From NCBI GenBank assembly GCA_905221605.1, contig CAJNDS010002385.1, forward strand, positions 247,501-260,000: a stretch of 12,500 nt of DNA. Direction: 5' to 3'. Position 1 is the stretch's first letter. Each line of letters opens with the position of its first letter. Below, in pieces: positions 1-6,875 of this stretch. Below the pieces are notes generated by a model. It saw nothing but the letters and a program-made list of their open reading frames with translations, had not been told where the DNA came from and did not search any database. This DNA is from Symbiodinium natans (lineage: Eukaryota; Sar; Dinophyceae; Suessiales; Symbiodiniaceae). Both the position numbers and the translations under genes were made by a program.

Positions 1-131
1 CCAAAGCCCTCCAAAACCCTCGCAACCCTCACAACCCTCCAAAACCCTCCAAAACCCTCAAAAACCCTCCAAAACCCTCAACACCCTCACAACCCTCACA
101 ACCCCGAAGCCCCCAAAAAGAGAGAGCCCAG
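1..131. repeat. degenerate CCCTCCAAAA repeat
   Basis: Up to about 110 the sequence is irregular CCCTCCAAAA / CCCTCACAA units, a diverged relative of the CCCTAAA heptamer. It is probably the 3' part of an intron whose start lies before the window. The last 20 nt lead into the CCAG acceptor of exon 1. Confidence 0.6.
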
Positions 132-167
132 GAGTGCGAGTATCCCAAGGGCATTAGCACCTTCGAG
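132..167 (+). CDS. purL: FGAM synthase (PurL), visible exon 1
   Basis: This 36-nt segment reads ECEYPKGISTFE in phase 0. It matches the part of eukaryotic PurL just before the linker domain, where the family has a T-E-C-x-Y ... S-F-E stretch (recalled from plant and animal enzymes). An acceptor-like CCAG precedes it and GAG|GCC follows, so the intron would start with GC. Exon 2 continues with EHQEPEK, which gives the family spacing of four residues between FE and PEK. On its own the segment would be too short to call. The support comes from its position, phase and boundary type agreeing with the ten exons downstream. The upstream exon is outside the window. Confidence 0.68.
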
Positions 168-483
168 GCCGGGCGGTGGGGGGGCTTGGGGCGCTACCCG
201 GGAGCTTAGGGTTTGGAGTTCCAACCCCTAACCCCTAAGCCCTAAGCCCTATATAAGCCCTAAGCCCTAAGCCCTAAGCCCTAAGCCCTAAGCCCTAAGC
301 CCTAAGCCCTAAGCCCTAAGCCCTAAGCCCTAAGCCCTAAGCCCTAAGCTCTGAGCTCTGAGCTCTGAGCTCTGAGCTCTGAGCTCTGAGCTCTGAGCCC
401 TAAGCCCTAAGCCCTAAGCCCTAAGCCCTCAGCCCTAAACCCTAAACCCTAAACCCTACACCCTAAACCCTAAGCACACGGAG
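168..483 (+). repeat. intron 1, CCCTAAG/CTCTGAG telomere-like array
   Basis: GC-AG intron of 316 nt. After about 50 nt of unique G-rich sequence it is a nearly unbroken heptamer array from about 222 to 477. The order is a few CCCTAA(C) units, then CCCTAAG, a block of CTCTGAG at about 349-397, CCCTAAG again, and CCCTAAA at the end. The array runs to within about 7 nt of exon 2. At about 203-238 the GGGTTTGGAGTT / AACCCCTAACCCCTAAG portions are near-inverted and could fold. Confidence 0.8.
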
Positions 484-549
484 GAGCACCAAGAGCCAGA
501 GAAGTGGAGCACCGTCCCGGTAATGGCCAAGGGCGCTGCAGCTCTGGAG
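484..549 (+). CDS. purL: FGAM synthase (PurL), visible exon 2
   Basis: The 66-nt exon encodes EHQEPEKWSTVPVMAKG followed by AAALE, in phase 0 at both ends. It matches the PurL stretch PExV..VPV.EKG..ALE that leads into the linker domain. The start was chosen at the GGAG|GAG acceptor because it fits the AG|G pattern of the other junctions and gives the family spacing; CTAAG|CAC at 475 would add three residues. The end is at GGAG|GCTCG, a GC donor. The reading frame stays open a little beyond, but translated telomere-like sequence follows. Confidence 0.8.
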
Positions 550-1265
550 GCTCGAGCCCCGAACCCCGCGCAATCCCGCAACAACCTCCCACATCCTAAA
601 CCCTAAACCCTAAACCCTCAAGGCCAGGATAAATAGAAATTGTATGTTTCATTACGATCAGCTCGTACAATAATCCTGCATCCTTCACAGTGCACCGCAA
701 GAAGACTCACCCCCTCACCACCTCCCACCTACAGAAGCAAAAAACAAAACCCCCGAAAAGCCAAAAACAAAACCCGGCAAAACCCGGCAAAACCTCCAAA
801 ACCCGGCCAAACCCCCCAAAACCCCGCAAAACTCCGGACACAAACCCTATACAATTTCTATAAACCCTAAACCCTCAACCCTAAGCCCTAAGCCCTAAGC
901 CCTAAGCCCTAAACCCTAAACCCGAAACCCTAAACCCTAAACCCTAAACCCTAAACCCTAAACCCTAAACCCTAAACCTTAAACCCTAAACAAGGTCGTA
1001 AGATCAGTAAGTGCATAAATTCATGAGTTCGTTCGCAAATTCATAAGTAATTAAGCGCAATAGCTCATACGTTCGAAAGTAATAAGTTCACAAGTTTTTG
1101 GTTGGAAGATACAAGATTTTGTTGTATATAGGCGTAGCTAAAACGTTGAAAGTTGTAAGCAATAAATTGTGTGGTGCAACTTGTATGTCACAAACTATGA
1201 TTTTGTCACTAACCCCATGATTTGGTACCCTCACAGTTCTCAAGAAATGATAGTGGCTTCGACAG
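550..1265 (+). repeat. intron 2, mixed telomere-like arrays and AT-rich spacer
   Basis: GC-AG intron of 716 nt. It holds a short CCCTAAA run at about 594-622, then a degenerate AAAACCCGGC / CCAAAACCCC purine-pyrimidine repeat at about 730-840. A CCCTAAG then CCCTAAA array follows at about 866-990. From about 995 to 1110 the sequence is AT-rich, with irregular repeats of AAATTCAT and AGTTC-like words. The last 150 nt are unique. No coding signal is seen in the intron. Confidence 0.75.
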
Positions 1266-1304
1266 GAGCTTAGCAAAGAGAAGGGCTTGGGCTATGACGA
1301 GCAG
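1266..1304 (+). CDS. purL: FGAM synthase (PurL), visible exon 3 (39 nt)
   Basis: Thirteen codons read ELSKEKGLGYDEQ. Joined after ALE and before DIAYY, they give exactly the family length between the ALE and D-(L/I)-x-x-Y landmarks of the linker domain (human: ALE, 13 residues, DLDFY). The acceptor is ACAG|GAG and the donor is GCAG|GCG, so the intron begins with GC. Both ends are phase 0. An ORF starting at 1287 and running to 1568 contains the last codons of this exon, but beyond 1304 it reads intron. Confidence 0.85.
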
Positions 1305-1801
1305 GCGTCGCGGGTAAAGGGCCCTGCCCATCCCTCGTCCCTCTTGCCCGCAGCGGGTGTCGACTTGGTCGACATGTCGTTGCGCTCGCAGGTTTCTGGG
1401 GTGCAGGGTTTCCGGCGCTTTTGTGGGTTTTGGGCGTCAGGTTTCGAATCTGGGGTTTGGGGCTTATTCTTAATTATGGGGTTTACGCTCGGGGGCTTGT
1501 CGGTCTTTATGTGGCTTATACAGTTTGTAGGGTTTGTGGCTTCTAGGGTTTGCGGTATGGGCCGTTAGGGCCTTATGAGGCTAAAAGAACTTTGCAGGGT
1601 TTAAGAACTTGTGAGCGTGTGGGCATGTGGACCTTTAGGGCATCAATCACGTTGAAGACCCATGTCATACCCCCATCATGCAATCCCGAAACCCTAAACC
1701 CCAAACCCCAAACCCTAAACCCTAAACCCGAAACCCCAAACCCCAAACCCTAAACCCTAAACCCTAAACCCTAAACCCTAAAACCCCGAACCCGAATGCA
1801 G
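1305..1801 (+). repeat. intron 3, ends in CCCTAAA/CCCCAAA array
   Basis: GC-AG intron of 497 nt. Its first 375 nt are G/T-rich and loosely TTTGGGG/TAGGG-like without a clean period, and include a small GTCGAC...GTCGAC palindrome near 1360. From about 1683 to 1790 it is an array of CCCTAAA, CCCCAAA and CCCGAAA heptamers that stops about 10 nt before exon 4. No gene is seen in it. Confidence 0.75.
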
Positions 1802-1882
1802 GACATCGCCTACTACCTCCGCGTCTTCCGCGACGAGCTGAAGCGCGACCCGACCACCGTGGAGTGCTTCGACCTGGCTCAG
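1802..1882 (+). CDS. purL: FGAM synthase (PurL), visible exon 4, linker domain
   Basis: The 81-nt exon encodes 27 residues that begin DIAYYLRVFRDELKRDP and end TTVECFDLAQ. It corresponds to the PurL linker-domain stretch D-(L)-x-(Y/F)-Y-x-x-x-F ... R-(N/D)-P-(S/T)-T-V-E-x-F-D-(L/I)-A-Q, which leads straight into the NSEHSRHW active-site motif. The acceptor is GCAG|GAC and the donor TCAG|GCC (GC type); both ends are phase 0. G/C-ending codons dominate, unlike the surrounding heptamer repeats. The identification is strong because the next exon supplies exactly the next motif. Confidence 0.95.
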
Positions 1883-2664
1883 GCCGCTGCAGGGCCACAG
1901 GGGTTTAGGGTTTAGGGTTTTAGGGTTTAGGGTTTAGGGTTAAGGGTTTGGGGTTTAGGGTTTAGGGTTAGGGTTTGGGGTTTGGGGTTTATAGGGCCCA
2001 TACGAAGGGACGATGTAGCTGCTGTACCCTACGGCTGACGGCTTTGGTGTTTGGGGTTTAGGGTTTCGGGTTTATGGTTTAGGGTTTTTGGAAGTTCAAG
2101 CCATGGCTTTTTGTTTTCAGCTTCGGCACTCTTGGGGGTCTTGAGATTTGGGGGTTTAGGGGCCCAGGAGGGCTTTTGGGGGGTTGGGGGTTGAGGATGG
2201 GTGCCCTGAACCCTAAACCCTAAACCCTAAAGCCTAAACCCTAAACCCTAAACCCTAAACCCCAAACCCTAAACCCTAAACCCGAAACCTTCCTTCCTTC
2301 CGCGGCACAGGGCTCGAGTCAAACCCGCGCGGGCCAAAAGCGCACCGCTACCCGAAAGACCCTAGACCCTAAAGACTCTAAAGACCCTAAAGACCCCAAA
2401 CCCTAAACAAACCTCAAGCGCCCTACTCTCCCAGCTGCCCTGAGTCCAGGGCGGCTGAGGATGGGTTTCCTAGGCCTAAACCCTAAAAACCCTAAAAACC
2501 CCTAAAAACCCTAAAACCCTAAAAACCCTAAAAACCCTAAAAACCCCAAAACTCTAAAAAACCCTAAAAACCCTAAAACCCCTAAAAACCCTTAAAACCC
2601 TGGACCCTTAAAACCCTAAACCTAAACCCTAAACCCTAAAACCCTTAAAAGCTCTAATCTCCAG
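1883..2664 (+). repeat. intron 4, TTTAGGG then CCCTAAA and CCCTAAAAA arrays
   Basis: GC-AG intron of 782 nt. A TTTAGGG-type array begins about 25 nt after exon 4 (about 1906-1993, again around 2052-2090). The orientation then switches to CCCTAAA (about 2208-2289), followed by AAAGACCCT variants at about 2363-2410. From about 2474 to 2650 there is an expanded 8- to 9-nt form, CCCTAAAAA. The two opposite arrays could pair in the RNA. Confidence 0.8.
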
Positions 2665-2724
2665 GGCAACTCGGAGCACAGCCGGCACTGGTTCTTCGGC
2701 GGCAAAGTCGTCATCGATGGCGAG
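2665..2724 (+). CDS. purL: FGAM synthase (PurL), visible exon 5, active-site NSEHSRHW
   Basis: The 60-nt exon reads GNSEHSRHWFFGGKVV followed by IDGE. NSEHSRHWFF is the signature of eukaryotic and large bacterial PurL (SEHCRH in many bacteria) and contains the conserved histidine of the synthase active site. With exon 4 it gives DLAQ-GNSEHSRHW against the usual DLAQSNSEHSRHW, so S becomes G at the junction codon. The acceptor is CCAG|GGC. The donor is CGAG|GACTGG, an intron starting with GA; reading on to include GAC would duplicate the D supplied by exon 6. Phase is 0 at both ends. Confidence 0.96.
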
Positions 2725-2745
2725 GACTGGCGACATGGGAACCCA

Positions 2746-2927
2746 ACTTGGAGGTTCGGAGGTTCATGGGTTTAGGGTTTAGGGTTTTAGGGTTTTAGGG
2801 TTTAGGGTGTAGAGTGGGTGCCTACAAGTAGGTTTATAAGTACCCTAAGTAGGCTGTTAAGTACAGTAGGGTTTTAAGTACAGTTGCCATGGTTATAACC
2901 CTACTTTTAACTACCCAAACCTCCAAG
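2746..2927. mobile_element. fold-back element A1 with internal telomere-like array
   Basis: The left end reads ACTTGGAGGTTCGGAGGTTCATGGG and the right end CTACCCAAACCTCCAAG, the imperfect complement of the left. TTTAGGG repeats (about 2767-2812) and words such as AAGTAGGTTTATAAGTA lie between. The same ends recur at 3064, 4040-4161, 9488-9595, 9829-9900 and near 10097. No protein is encoded, so a non-autonomous MITE-like or fold-back element is inferred. Key bases: ACTTGGAGGTTCATGG at the ends. Confidence 0.55.
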
Positions 2928-3063
2928 ACAATTTCAACTTCCAGACCCTCGGGTAAAGACGCAAGTCCTAGTAAGCATCAAGCGAGAGTGAAACGTGCGT
3001 TCCTGATGTTGGCAGTTTTTGCCCTAAACCCTAAGGCCTAAACCCTAAAAACCCCTTCATTTT

Positions 3064-3130
3064 CTTGGAGGTTCATGCGTAGTTATGAGTAGGGTTGTAA
3101 GGTATAAGTATGGCAACTCTACTTATATCT
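3064..3130. mobile_element. fold-back element A2, left half only
   Basis: CTTGGAGGTTCATGCGTAG begins the element and is followed by TTATGAGTAGGGTTGTAAGG...TATAAGTATGGCAACTCTACTTATA, which resembles the interior of the copy at 4040-4161. No matching CCTCCAAG right end is visible nearby. This is probably a truncated copy. Confidence 0.45.
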
Positions 3131-3342
3131 TATCCCAGGTTCCAGAAATCGCATACAAATTCTTATTGCAGTTTACCGTATATTCCTTTCATCATAGTAA
3201 CACTCTTATCCCAATCTTACTCTCCAATGAAGGGACACGGAAGTATGCCCCCCCCCCCCCCCCAGGGTTTAGGGTTTAGGGTTTAGGGTTTAGGGTTTAG
3301 GGTCTAGGGTCTAGGGTCTAGGGTGTAGGGTGTAGGGTACAG

Positions 3343-3387
3343 GACATGCCGCTGACGTTGTTCCAGTGGGTCAAGCGCCCGCTCAAG
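3343..3387 (+). CDS. purL: FGAM synthase (PurL), visible exon 6
   Basis: The 45-nt exon reads DMPLTLFQWVKRPLK in phase 0. It matches the PurL segment (D/E)MP.TLF..VK..L. that follows IDGE, upstream of the N-N-S-V-I-G-F-x-D-N-S-S motif. The acceptor is ACAG|GAC. Two donors are possible. CAAG|GAGAG (GA type, used here) gives a family-length loop of five residues before SVIGF. AGC|GTGAGC at 3394 is a canonical GT site that would add E and S. The first fits the AG|G pattern of the other introns. Confidence 0.88.
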
Positions 3388-3682
3388 GAGAGCGTGAGCA
3401 CCCTGGAAGCCAAGTGAGGTGGCCCTAAACCCTAAACCCTAAACCCTAAACCCTAAGCCCTAAACCCTAAACCCTAAACCCTAAACCCGAAACCCTAAAC
3501 CCTAAACCCTAAACCCCAAACCCTAAACCCTAAACCCTGAACCCTGAAACCTGAAACCTGAAACCTGAAACCTGAAACCTGAAACCTGAAAACCGATTCC
3601 TAGGTTCAGGGTATAGGGGTTCAGGGTGATGGCGGCCTTTGTGTTTTGGGTTCTTTAAGGGCATGATCCCTCAACCCGACCC

Positions 3683-3800
3683 GAAGTACTCTAGGGGCCG
3701 GGATTTTTACTAGTAGTATTCCCGCATGGTCCCTTTATAGTCATACTATAAGAACCCCTAAAACCTATTAAAATTTTTTGAGGCCCCTATAGTACCTTTC
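3683..3800. mobile_element. fold-back element C
   Basis: The left end GAAGTACTCTAGGGGCC is an imperfect inverted copy of the right end AGGCCCCTATAGTACCTTTC, with about 85 nt of AT-richer, non-coding sequence between them. This suggests a MITE-like insertion in intron 6. No second copy is seen in the window. Confidence 0.4.
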
Positions 3801-3869
3801 AAGAATGCCCTAAGCTGGCCCTCAGCAGTCCCAACATACCCTTGGCCCTTGTTATTCAGGGTGTGTTGT

Positions 3870-3894
3870 GGGGGGGGGGGGGGGGGGGGGGGGG
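3870..3894. repeat. poly-G run (25 G)
   Basis: Twenty-five consecutive G form a mononucleotide tract inside intron 6. Its true length is uncertain in any assembly. It could form quadruplex structures. Confidence 0.9.
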
Positions 3895-4039
3895 CGGGGA
3901 TCTAAGACCTTAGACCCTTCAACCGCTCAACCCTTCCACCCGAACACAAACCTCCGAAACTAGCTTCCCATCCTTCATCCCAAGCCCCAAACCGGCAAAA
4001 GCCGCTTAGGACCCCAAACCCTCACACCTTCCATCCTTC

Positions 4040-4161
4040 CTTGAAGGTTCATGGGCGGGTAGTTGTAAGCAGGGTTATCAGAATGGTAACTATGCTTATA
4101 ACCCCATTTACGGTACTTATAACCCTACTTAAGACTTGCAACTTCCAATGAACCTCCAAGT
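4040..4161. mobile_element. fold-back element A3
   Basis: The left end CTTGAAGGTTCATGGGCGGG and right end CAATGAACCTCCAAGT are inverted and complementary with mismatches. Between them are AGTTGTAAGCAGGGTTAT and ATAACCCCATTTACGG / ATAACCCTACTTAAGAC, which extend the pairing inwards. Together the 122 nt form a long imperfect hairpin of the same family as 9829-9900. Confidence 0.55.
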
Positions 4162-4197
4162 GCTGAACCCCAAACCCTCTAAAGTCCTAACCCGCCT

Positions 4198-4219
4198 CCC
4201 CCCCCCCCCCCCCCCCCCC
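4198..4219. repeat. poly-C run (22 C)
   Basis: Twenty-two consecutive C lie in intron 6, about 25 nt before the CCCTAAG array. The length is likely to be unstable or mis-sequenced. Confidence 0.9.
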
Positions 4220-4347
4220 GTTCCCCCCGCCGCCCCCAAGCAAAAAGCCCTAAGCCCTAAGCCCTAAGCCCTAAGCCCTAAGCCCTAAGCCCTAAGCCCT
4301 AAACCCTAAACCCTAAACCTTAAACCCTAAACCCTAAACCCACGGAG

Positions 4348-4402
4348 CCGACCCAAGGCAACAGCGTCATCGGCTTCCATGACAACAGCAGCGCCTTGCG
4401 AG
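4348..4402 (+). CDS. purL: FGAM synthase (PurL), visible exon 7, DNSSA motif
   Basis: The 55-nt exon reads PTQGNSVIGFHDNSSALR plus the first base of a Gly codon. It matches the PurL motif N-N-S-V-I-G-F-x-D-N-S-S-A-(I/L)-(R/Q)-G. The acceptor is CGGAG|CCG, the only junction here lacking G after AG, so the 5' edge is less certain. The donor is CGAG|GCTCT (GC type, phase 1). Exon 8 completes the glycine (G|GC). The motif itself is unmistakable. Confidence 0.93.
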
Positions 4403-5048
4403 GCTCTGTTACCGTTTGGGGTGGAGGGTTTAGGGTTTAGTGTTTAGGGTTTAGGGTTTAGGGTTTAGTTTAGGGTTTGGTGGGGGTTTAGGGGTTTGGG
4501 TTGAAGGTTCAGGATTTCGGGTTGAGGGCTTGGGGTTTAGGGTTGAGGGGCTTGAGCTTTTGGGGCTTGGGGTTGAGGGGTTTCGGGTTTCAGGGTTTTG
4601 GGTTTCGGGTTTGGAGTTTGGGTTTGTGGCTGTAGGGCTTAATTAGGGTTCGGGGCATAGGGGTCTAGCGTGTTACATCTATAGGCTAAACCCTAAACCC
4701 TAAACCCTTAACCCTAAACCCTAAACCCTAAACCCTAAACCTTAAACCCTAAAGCCTAAAGCCTAAACCCCAAGCCCCAAAGACTTTCAAATCTTGGATC
4801 TCTTGGGGCTCTCAGCTGGACACCTGAAGCCGCAAACGAAGCCCTAAAGACGCAAAGCCCCCCAAGCCCCGAAGCTCCATATGGGTTTTCGGGTTTAGGG
4901 TTCCGGGTTTAGGGTAAAGCTCCAAAAGGGTTTAAGGTTTTCACGGAGGTTAGAAGAGGACGCCCAAAACCTTAAACCCTTACCCCTCAGTCCTCAACCT
5001 CCAACCCTAAACCCTAAACCCTAAACCCCCGAAACCCTCTGGGCACAG
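4403..5048 (+). repeat. intron 7, TTTAGGG then CCCTAAA arrays
   Basis: GC-AG intron of 646 nt. A degenerate TTTAGGG array (about 4425-4640, with GGGTTTCGGG and TTGAGGG variants) starts about 22 nt after the exon. The orientation flips to CCCTAAA at about 4685-4772. Short CCCTAAA runs appear again at about 5005-5030, just before the acceptor. The sequence between is unique and non-coding. Confidence 0.78.
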
Positions 5049-5110
5049 GCTACTCCCACACCAACTTCTACCCGAGCGGGTCGGTCGCTGAGCCTGGCCC
5101 GCTCAAGGAG
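5049..5110 (+). CDS. purL: FGAM synthase (PurL), visible exon 8
   Basis: The 62-nt exon completes the Gly begun in exon 7 and reads YSHTNFYPSGSVAEPGPLKE. It fills the variable PurL segment between D-N-S-S-A-I-R-G and the R-D-x-x-x-L-(F/L)-T-x-E-T-H-N-F-P strand, which in the family carries L-x-P-x-x-P-G-x-x-x-P-L. The acceptor is ACAG|GCT. The donor GGAG|GCC (GC) gives six residues between PL and the Y of RDYD, as in the family. CAAG|GAG, one codon earlier, is the alternative. The reading frame ends at a TAG about 20 nt into the intron. Confidence 0.85.
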
Positions 5111-5398
5111 GCCGCGGCCTTTTGCTAGACACCTGGGGGGTTTAGGGTTTAGGGTTGAGGGTTTAGGGTTCAGGGTTCAGGGTTTAGGGTTTAGGGTTGA
5201 GGGTTTAGGGTTCAGGGTTCAGGGTTTAGGGTTGAGGGTTTAGGGTTTAGGGTTGAGGGTTTCGGGTTGAGGAGGGAGATTCGGGGTTCAGGGCCCCTCA
5301 GCAAAGCAAAAGCTCGAAGCCTGCCTGGGAGCCCTGAGCCCCCCCTAAAGCGCCTGGAGAGGACAAGCTGGGTTGCTCTCAAGGAATTCGTATTGAAA

Positions 5399-5542
5399 CC
5401 CTAAGCACCCTAAGCACCCTAAGCACCCTAAGCACCCTAAGCACCCTAAGCACCCTAAGCACCCTAAGCACCCTAAGCACCCTAAGCACCCTAAGCACCC
5501 TAAGCACCCTAAGCACCCTAAGCACCCTAAGCACCCTAAGCA
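5399..5542 (+). repeat. CCCTAAGCA 9-mer array, 16 copies
   Basis: Sixteen essentially perfect copies of the 9-mer CCCTAAGCA are followed by two CCCTAAA units. The unit is the CCCTAAG heptamer plus CA. The period of 9 keeps a frame open on the minus strand (a repeated Arg-Val-Leu), which is a by-product of the repeat and not a gene. Confidence 0.93.
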
Positions 5543-5581
5543 CCCTAAACCCTAAACGCAGTAAACTCACTACTTCTATTC

Positions 5582-5612
5582 CCGCGAGAATAAGATAATT
5601 ATTGACTCGCGG
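5582..5612. repeat. short AT-rich hairpin
   Basis: CCGCGAG and CTCGCGG form perfect 7-bp arms, with AATAA and TTATT pairing inside them around GATAA. The hairpin sits in an AT-rich stretch between the CCCTAAGCA array and the coding-like island. Its function is unknown. Confidence 0.5.
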
Positions 5613-5655
5613 ACACATTTAATACTATTATATTATTTCACCCGCTTTGTGGCCT

Positions 5656-6084
5656 ATGGCAATTCGCGAGCCTCTTGGACTTGAGACCCGGCAGCCGCCC
5701 ACACTGGTGACCCCACCACGTGTCACGGGCAGGCTGAACGCATGGCAAACCGTTGACAGCGGCAGCGCATCCCTGCCTTTCCTGGTGTCCAGGCCGGCGG
5801 ATGGTGGCGTAGCCAATGCAGTGGTGATAATGCTGCCAGGATGCGGACACTTTTATGCCGAGAATCACTACCCCTTGCCGTGGCAAGGCTGCGTGGAGCA
5901 CTTGTGGGACAACCTGGCCTTCCAGCATGCCATTTTAGCATGCGCCTGGCCTGCGGCAGGAGAAGCAGGATCACCACCAGCCTGGGTGCTGCCTGACGGC
6001 ACCGACTGGACCAAGGCCACCTATACCCTGCAGATCGTTGACCTGCTTCAGGCAGTACGAAGAGAACTAAACCCTAAACCCTAA
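5656..6084 (+). CDS. unassigned coding-like island in intron 8
   Basis: An open frame of 142 codons starts at ATG 5656; the frame is open a few codons further upstream. Composition is balanced and protein-like, with no repeats until the last residues, which are translated CCCTAA units. Features visible: a hydrophobic strand followed by a turn (AVVIMLPGCGHFY), a Trp-rich middle, and an amphipathic C-terminal helix (QIVDLLQAVRREL). The strand-turn faintly recalls alpha/beta-hydrolase starts, but no catalytic motif is seen and no family is claimed. It lies between PLKE and VTRD of PurL, so it is not part of that protein. It could be a captured exon, a transposon remnant or a nested gene fragment. 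The opposite strand also has open frames here, which weakens the call. Confidence 0.3.
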   Translation: MAIREPLGLETRQPPTLVTPPRVTGRLNAWQTVDSGSASLPFLVSRPADGGVANAVVIMLPGCGHFYAENHYPLPWQGCVEHLWDNLAFQHAILACAWPAAGEAGSPPAWVLPDGTDWTKATYTLQIVDLLQAVRRELNPKP

Positions 6085-6802
6085 GCCCTAAGCCCTAAGC
6101 CCTAAGCCCTAAGCCCTAAGCCCTAAGCCCTAAGCCCTAAGCCCTAAGCCCTAAGCCCTAAGCCCTAAGCCCTAAACCCTTGATTTTGGTATTGCCTGAA
6201 ATTAGGTTCCCACATCAAGTTCTTTTTTTCGCTAAGCCCCAGACCCTGGACCTCGCCTACGACCCCAAACCCCTAGAACCCCAGGAACCCTAGAACCGAG
6301 AACCATAAAGCCTTAAACCCTAAACCCTAAACCCTCAACCCTCAACCCTCAACCCTCAACCCTAAACCCTAAACCCTAAACCCTAAACCCTAAACCCTAA
6401 ACCCTAAACCCTAAACCCTAAATTCTAAACCCTAAACCCTGAACCCTGGAACCCTAGAACCTAGAACCCTGAACCGTGAACCATAAAGCCTTAAACCCTA
6501 AACGCGGAGGAGGGCCAACAGAAGAAGCCAGAGCTCCTGGCCACAAGTAGGTTAGGGTTTAGGGTTTAGGGTTTAGGGTTTAGGGTTTAGGGTTTAGGGT
6601 TTAGGGTTTAGGGTTTAGGGTTTGGGGTTTAATTAGGGTTTAGGGTTAGGGTTTTAGGGTTTAGAGTTTTTTGGGGTTTAGGCGGTGTAGGGGTTTAGGG
6701 CTTAGACCGGCTTTGGGCGCCTGGTCCCCCCAGGATTTCCTGCACGGTGCTTCTCTTCGAGCCCCGGCCCCTAAACCCGGTTTTTTCCCAGGGCCCGGCC
6801 AG

Positions 6803-6875
6803 GTGACCCGTGACTACGACATCACGCTCACAGTGGAGACACACAACTTCCCCTGTGGCATCGCACCCTTTCCAG
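6803..6875 (+). CDS. purL: FGAM synthase (PurL), visible exon 9, ETHNFP motif
   Basis: The 73-nt exon begins VTRDYDITLTVETHNFP and continues CGIAPFP plus the first base of a Gly codon. ETHNFP-(C/T)-x-(I/V)-x-P-(F/Y)-x-G is the hallmark of PurL at the start of the first AIRS-like synthase domain, part of the nucleotide/FGAR-binding core. The start at GCCAG|GTG keeps phase 0 with exon 8. The donor is CCAG|GCTGG (GC type), phase 1. The frame stays open upstream to 6671 through intron sequence, and downstream only to TAG at 6896. Confidence 0.97.

Larger units (their letters stand above)
2725..3342 (+). repeat. intron 5, fold-back elements plus TTTAGGG arrays
   Basis: GA-AG intron of 618 nt. It contains a fold-back element (2746-2927) with a TTTAGGG array inside it, and a half copy of the same element from 3064. 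It also holds a run of 16 C at 3248-3263. Directly after the C-run comes a TTTAGGG array that decays into TCTAGGG and TGTAGGG (3265-3338) and ends four nt before exon 6. The acceptor therefore has a purine-rich G/T tract upstream in place of a polypyrimidine tract. Confidence 0.8.
3388..4347 (+). repeat. intron 6, CCCTAAA array, CCTGAAA array, fold-backs, poly-G and poly-C
   Basis: Intron of 960 nt, GA-AG (or GT-AG from 3394). Contents in order: CCCTAAA array (about 3424-3540) that turns into CCTGAAA heptamers (about 3541-3592); a fold-back stretch at 3683-3800; 25 G at 3870-3894; fold-back element A3 at 4040-4161; 22 C at 4198-4219. A CCCTAAG array shifting to CCCTAAA (4244-4341) ends about 6 nt before exon 7. 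No gene is seen. Confidence 0.8.
5111..6802 (+). repeat. intron 8, several arrays around an unassigned coding-like island
   Basis: GC-AG intron of 1692 nt. Arrays in order: TTTAGGG mixed with TTGAGGG and TTCAGGG (about 5138-5275); 9-nt CCCTAAGCA (5399-5542); CCCTAAG (about 6066-6178); CCCTAAA (about 6306-6504, with a CCCTCAA block); TTTAGGG (about 6552-6700). An AT-rich stretch with a hairpin (5560-5640) and a long open frame (5656-6084) lie in the middle. The acceptor used is GCCAG|GTG at 6802; CCCAG|GG at 6792 would break the frame. Confidence 0.78.

Noticed and set aside
640-870. Pro/Lys-rich ORF
   Set aside because: Translated AAAACCC-type low-complexity sequence in intron 2.
5379-5618. 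Minus-strand ORF with repeated Arg-Val-Leu
   Set aside because: It is the translation of the CCCTAAGCA 9-mer array; a 9-nt repeat without stops keeps frames open.
5656-6084. Assigning the island to an alpha/beta-hydrolase
   Set aside because: Only a strand-turn resemblance is visible; no nucleophile elbow or catalytic triad could be placed, so no function is claimed.
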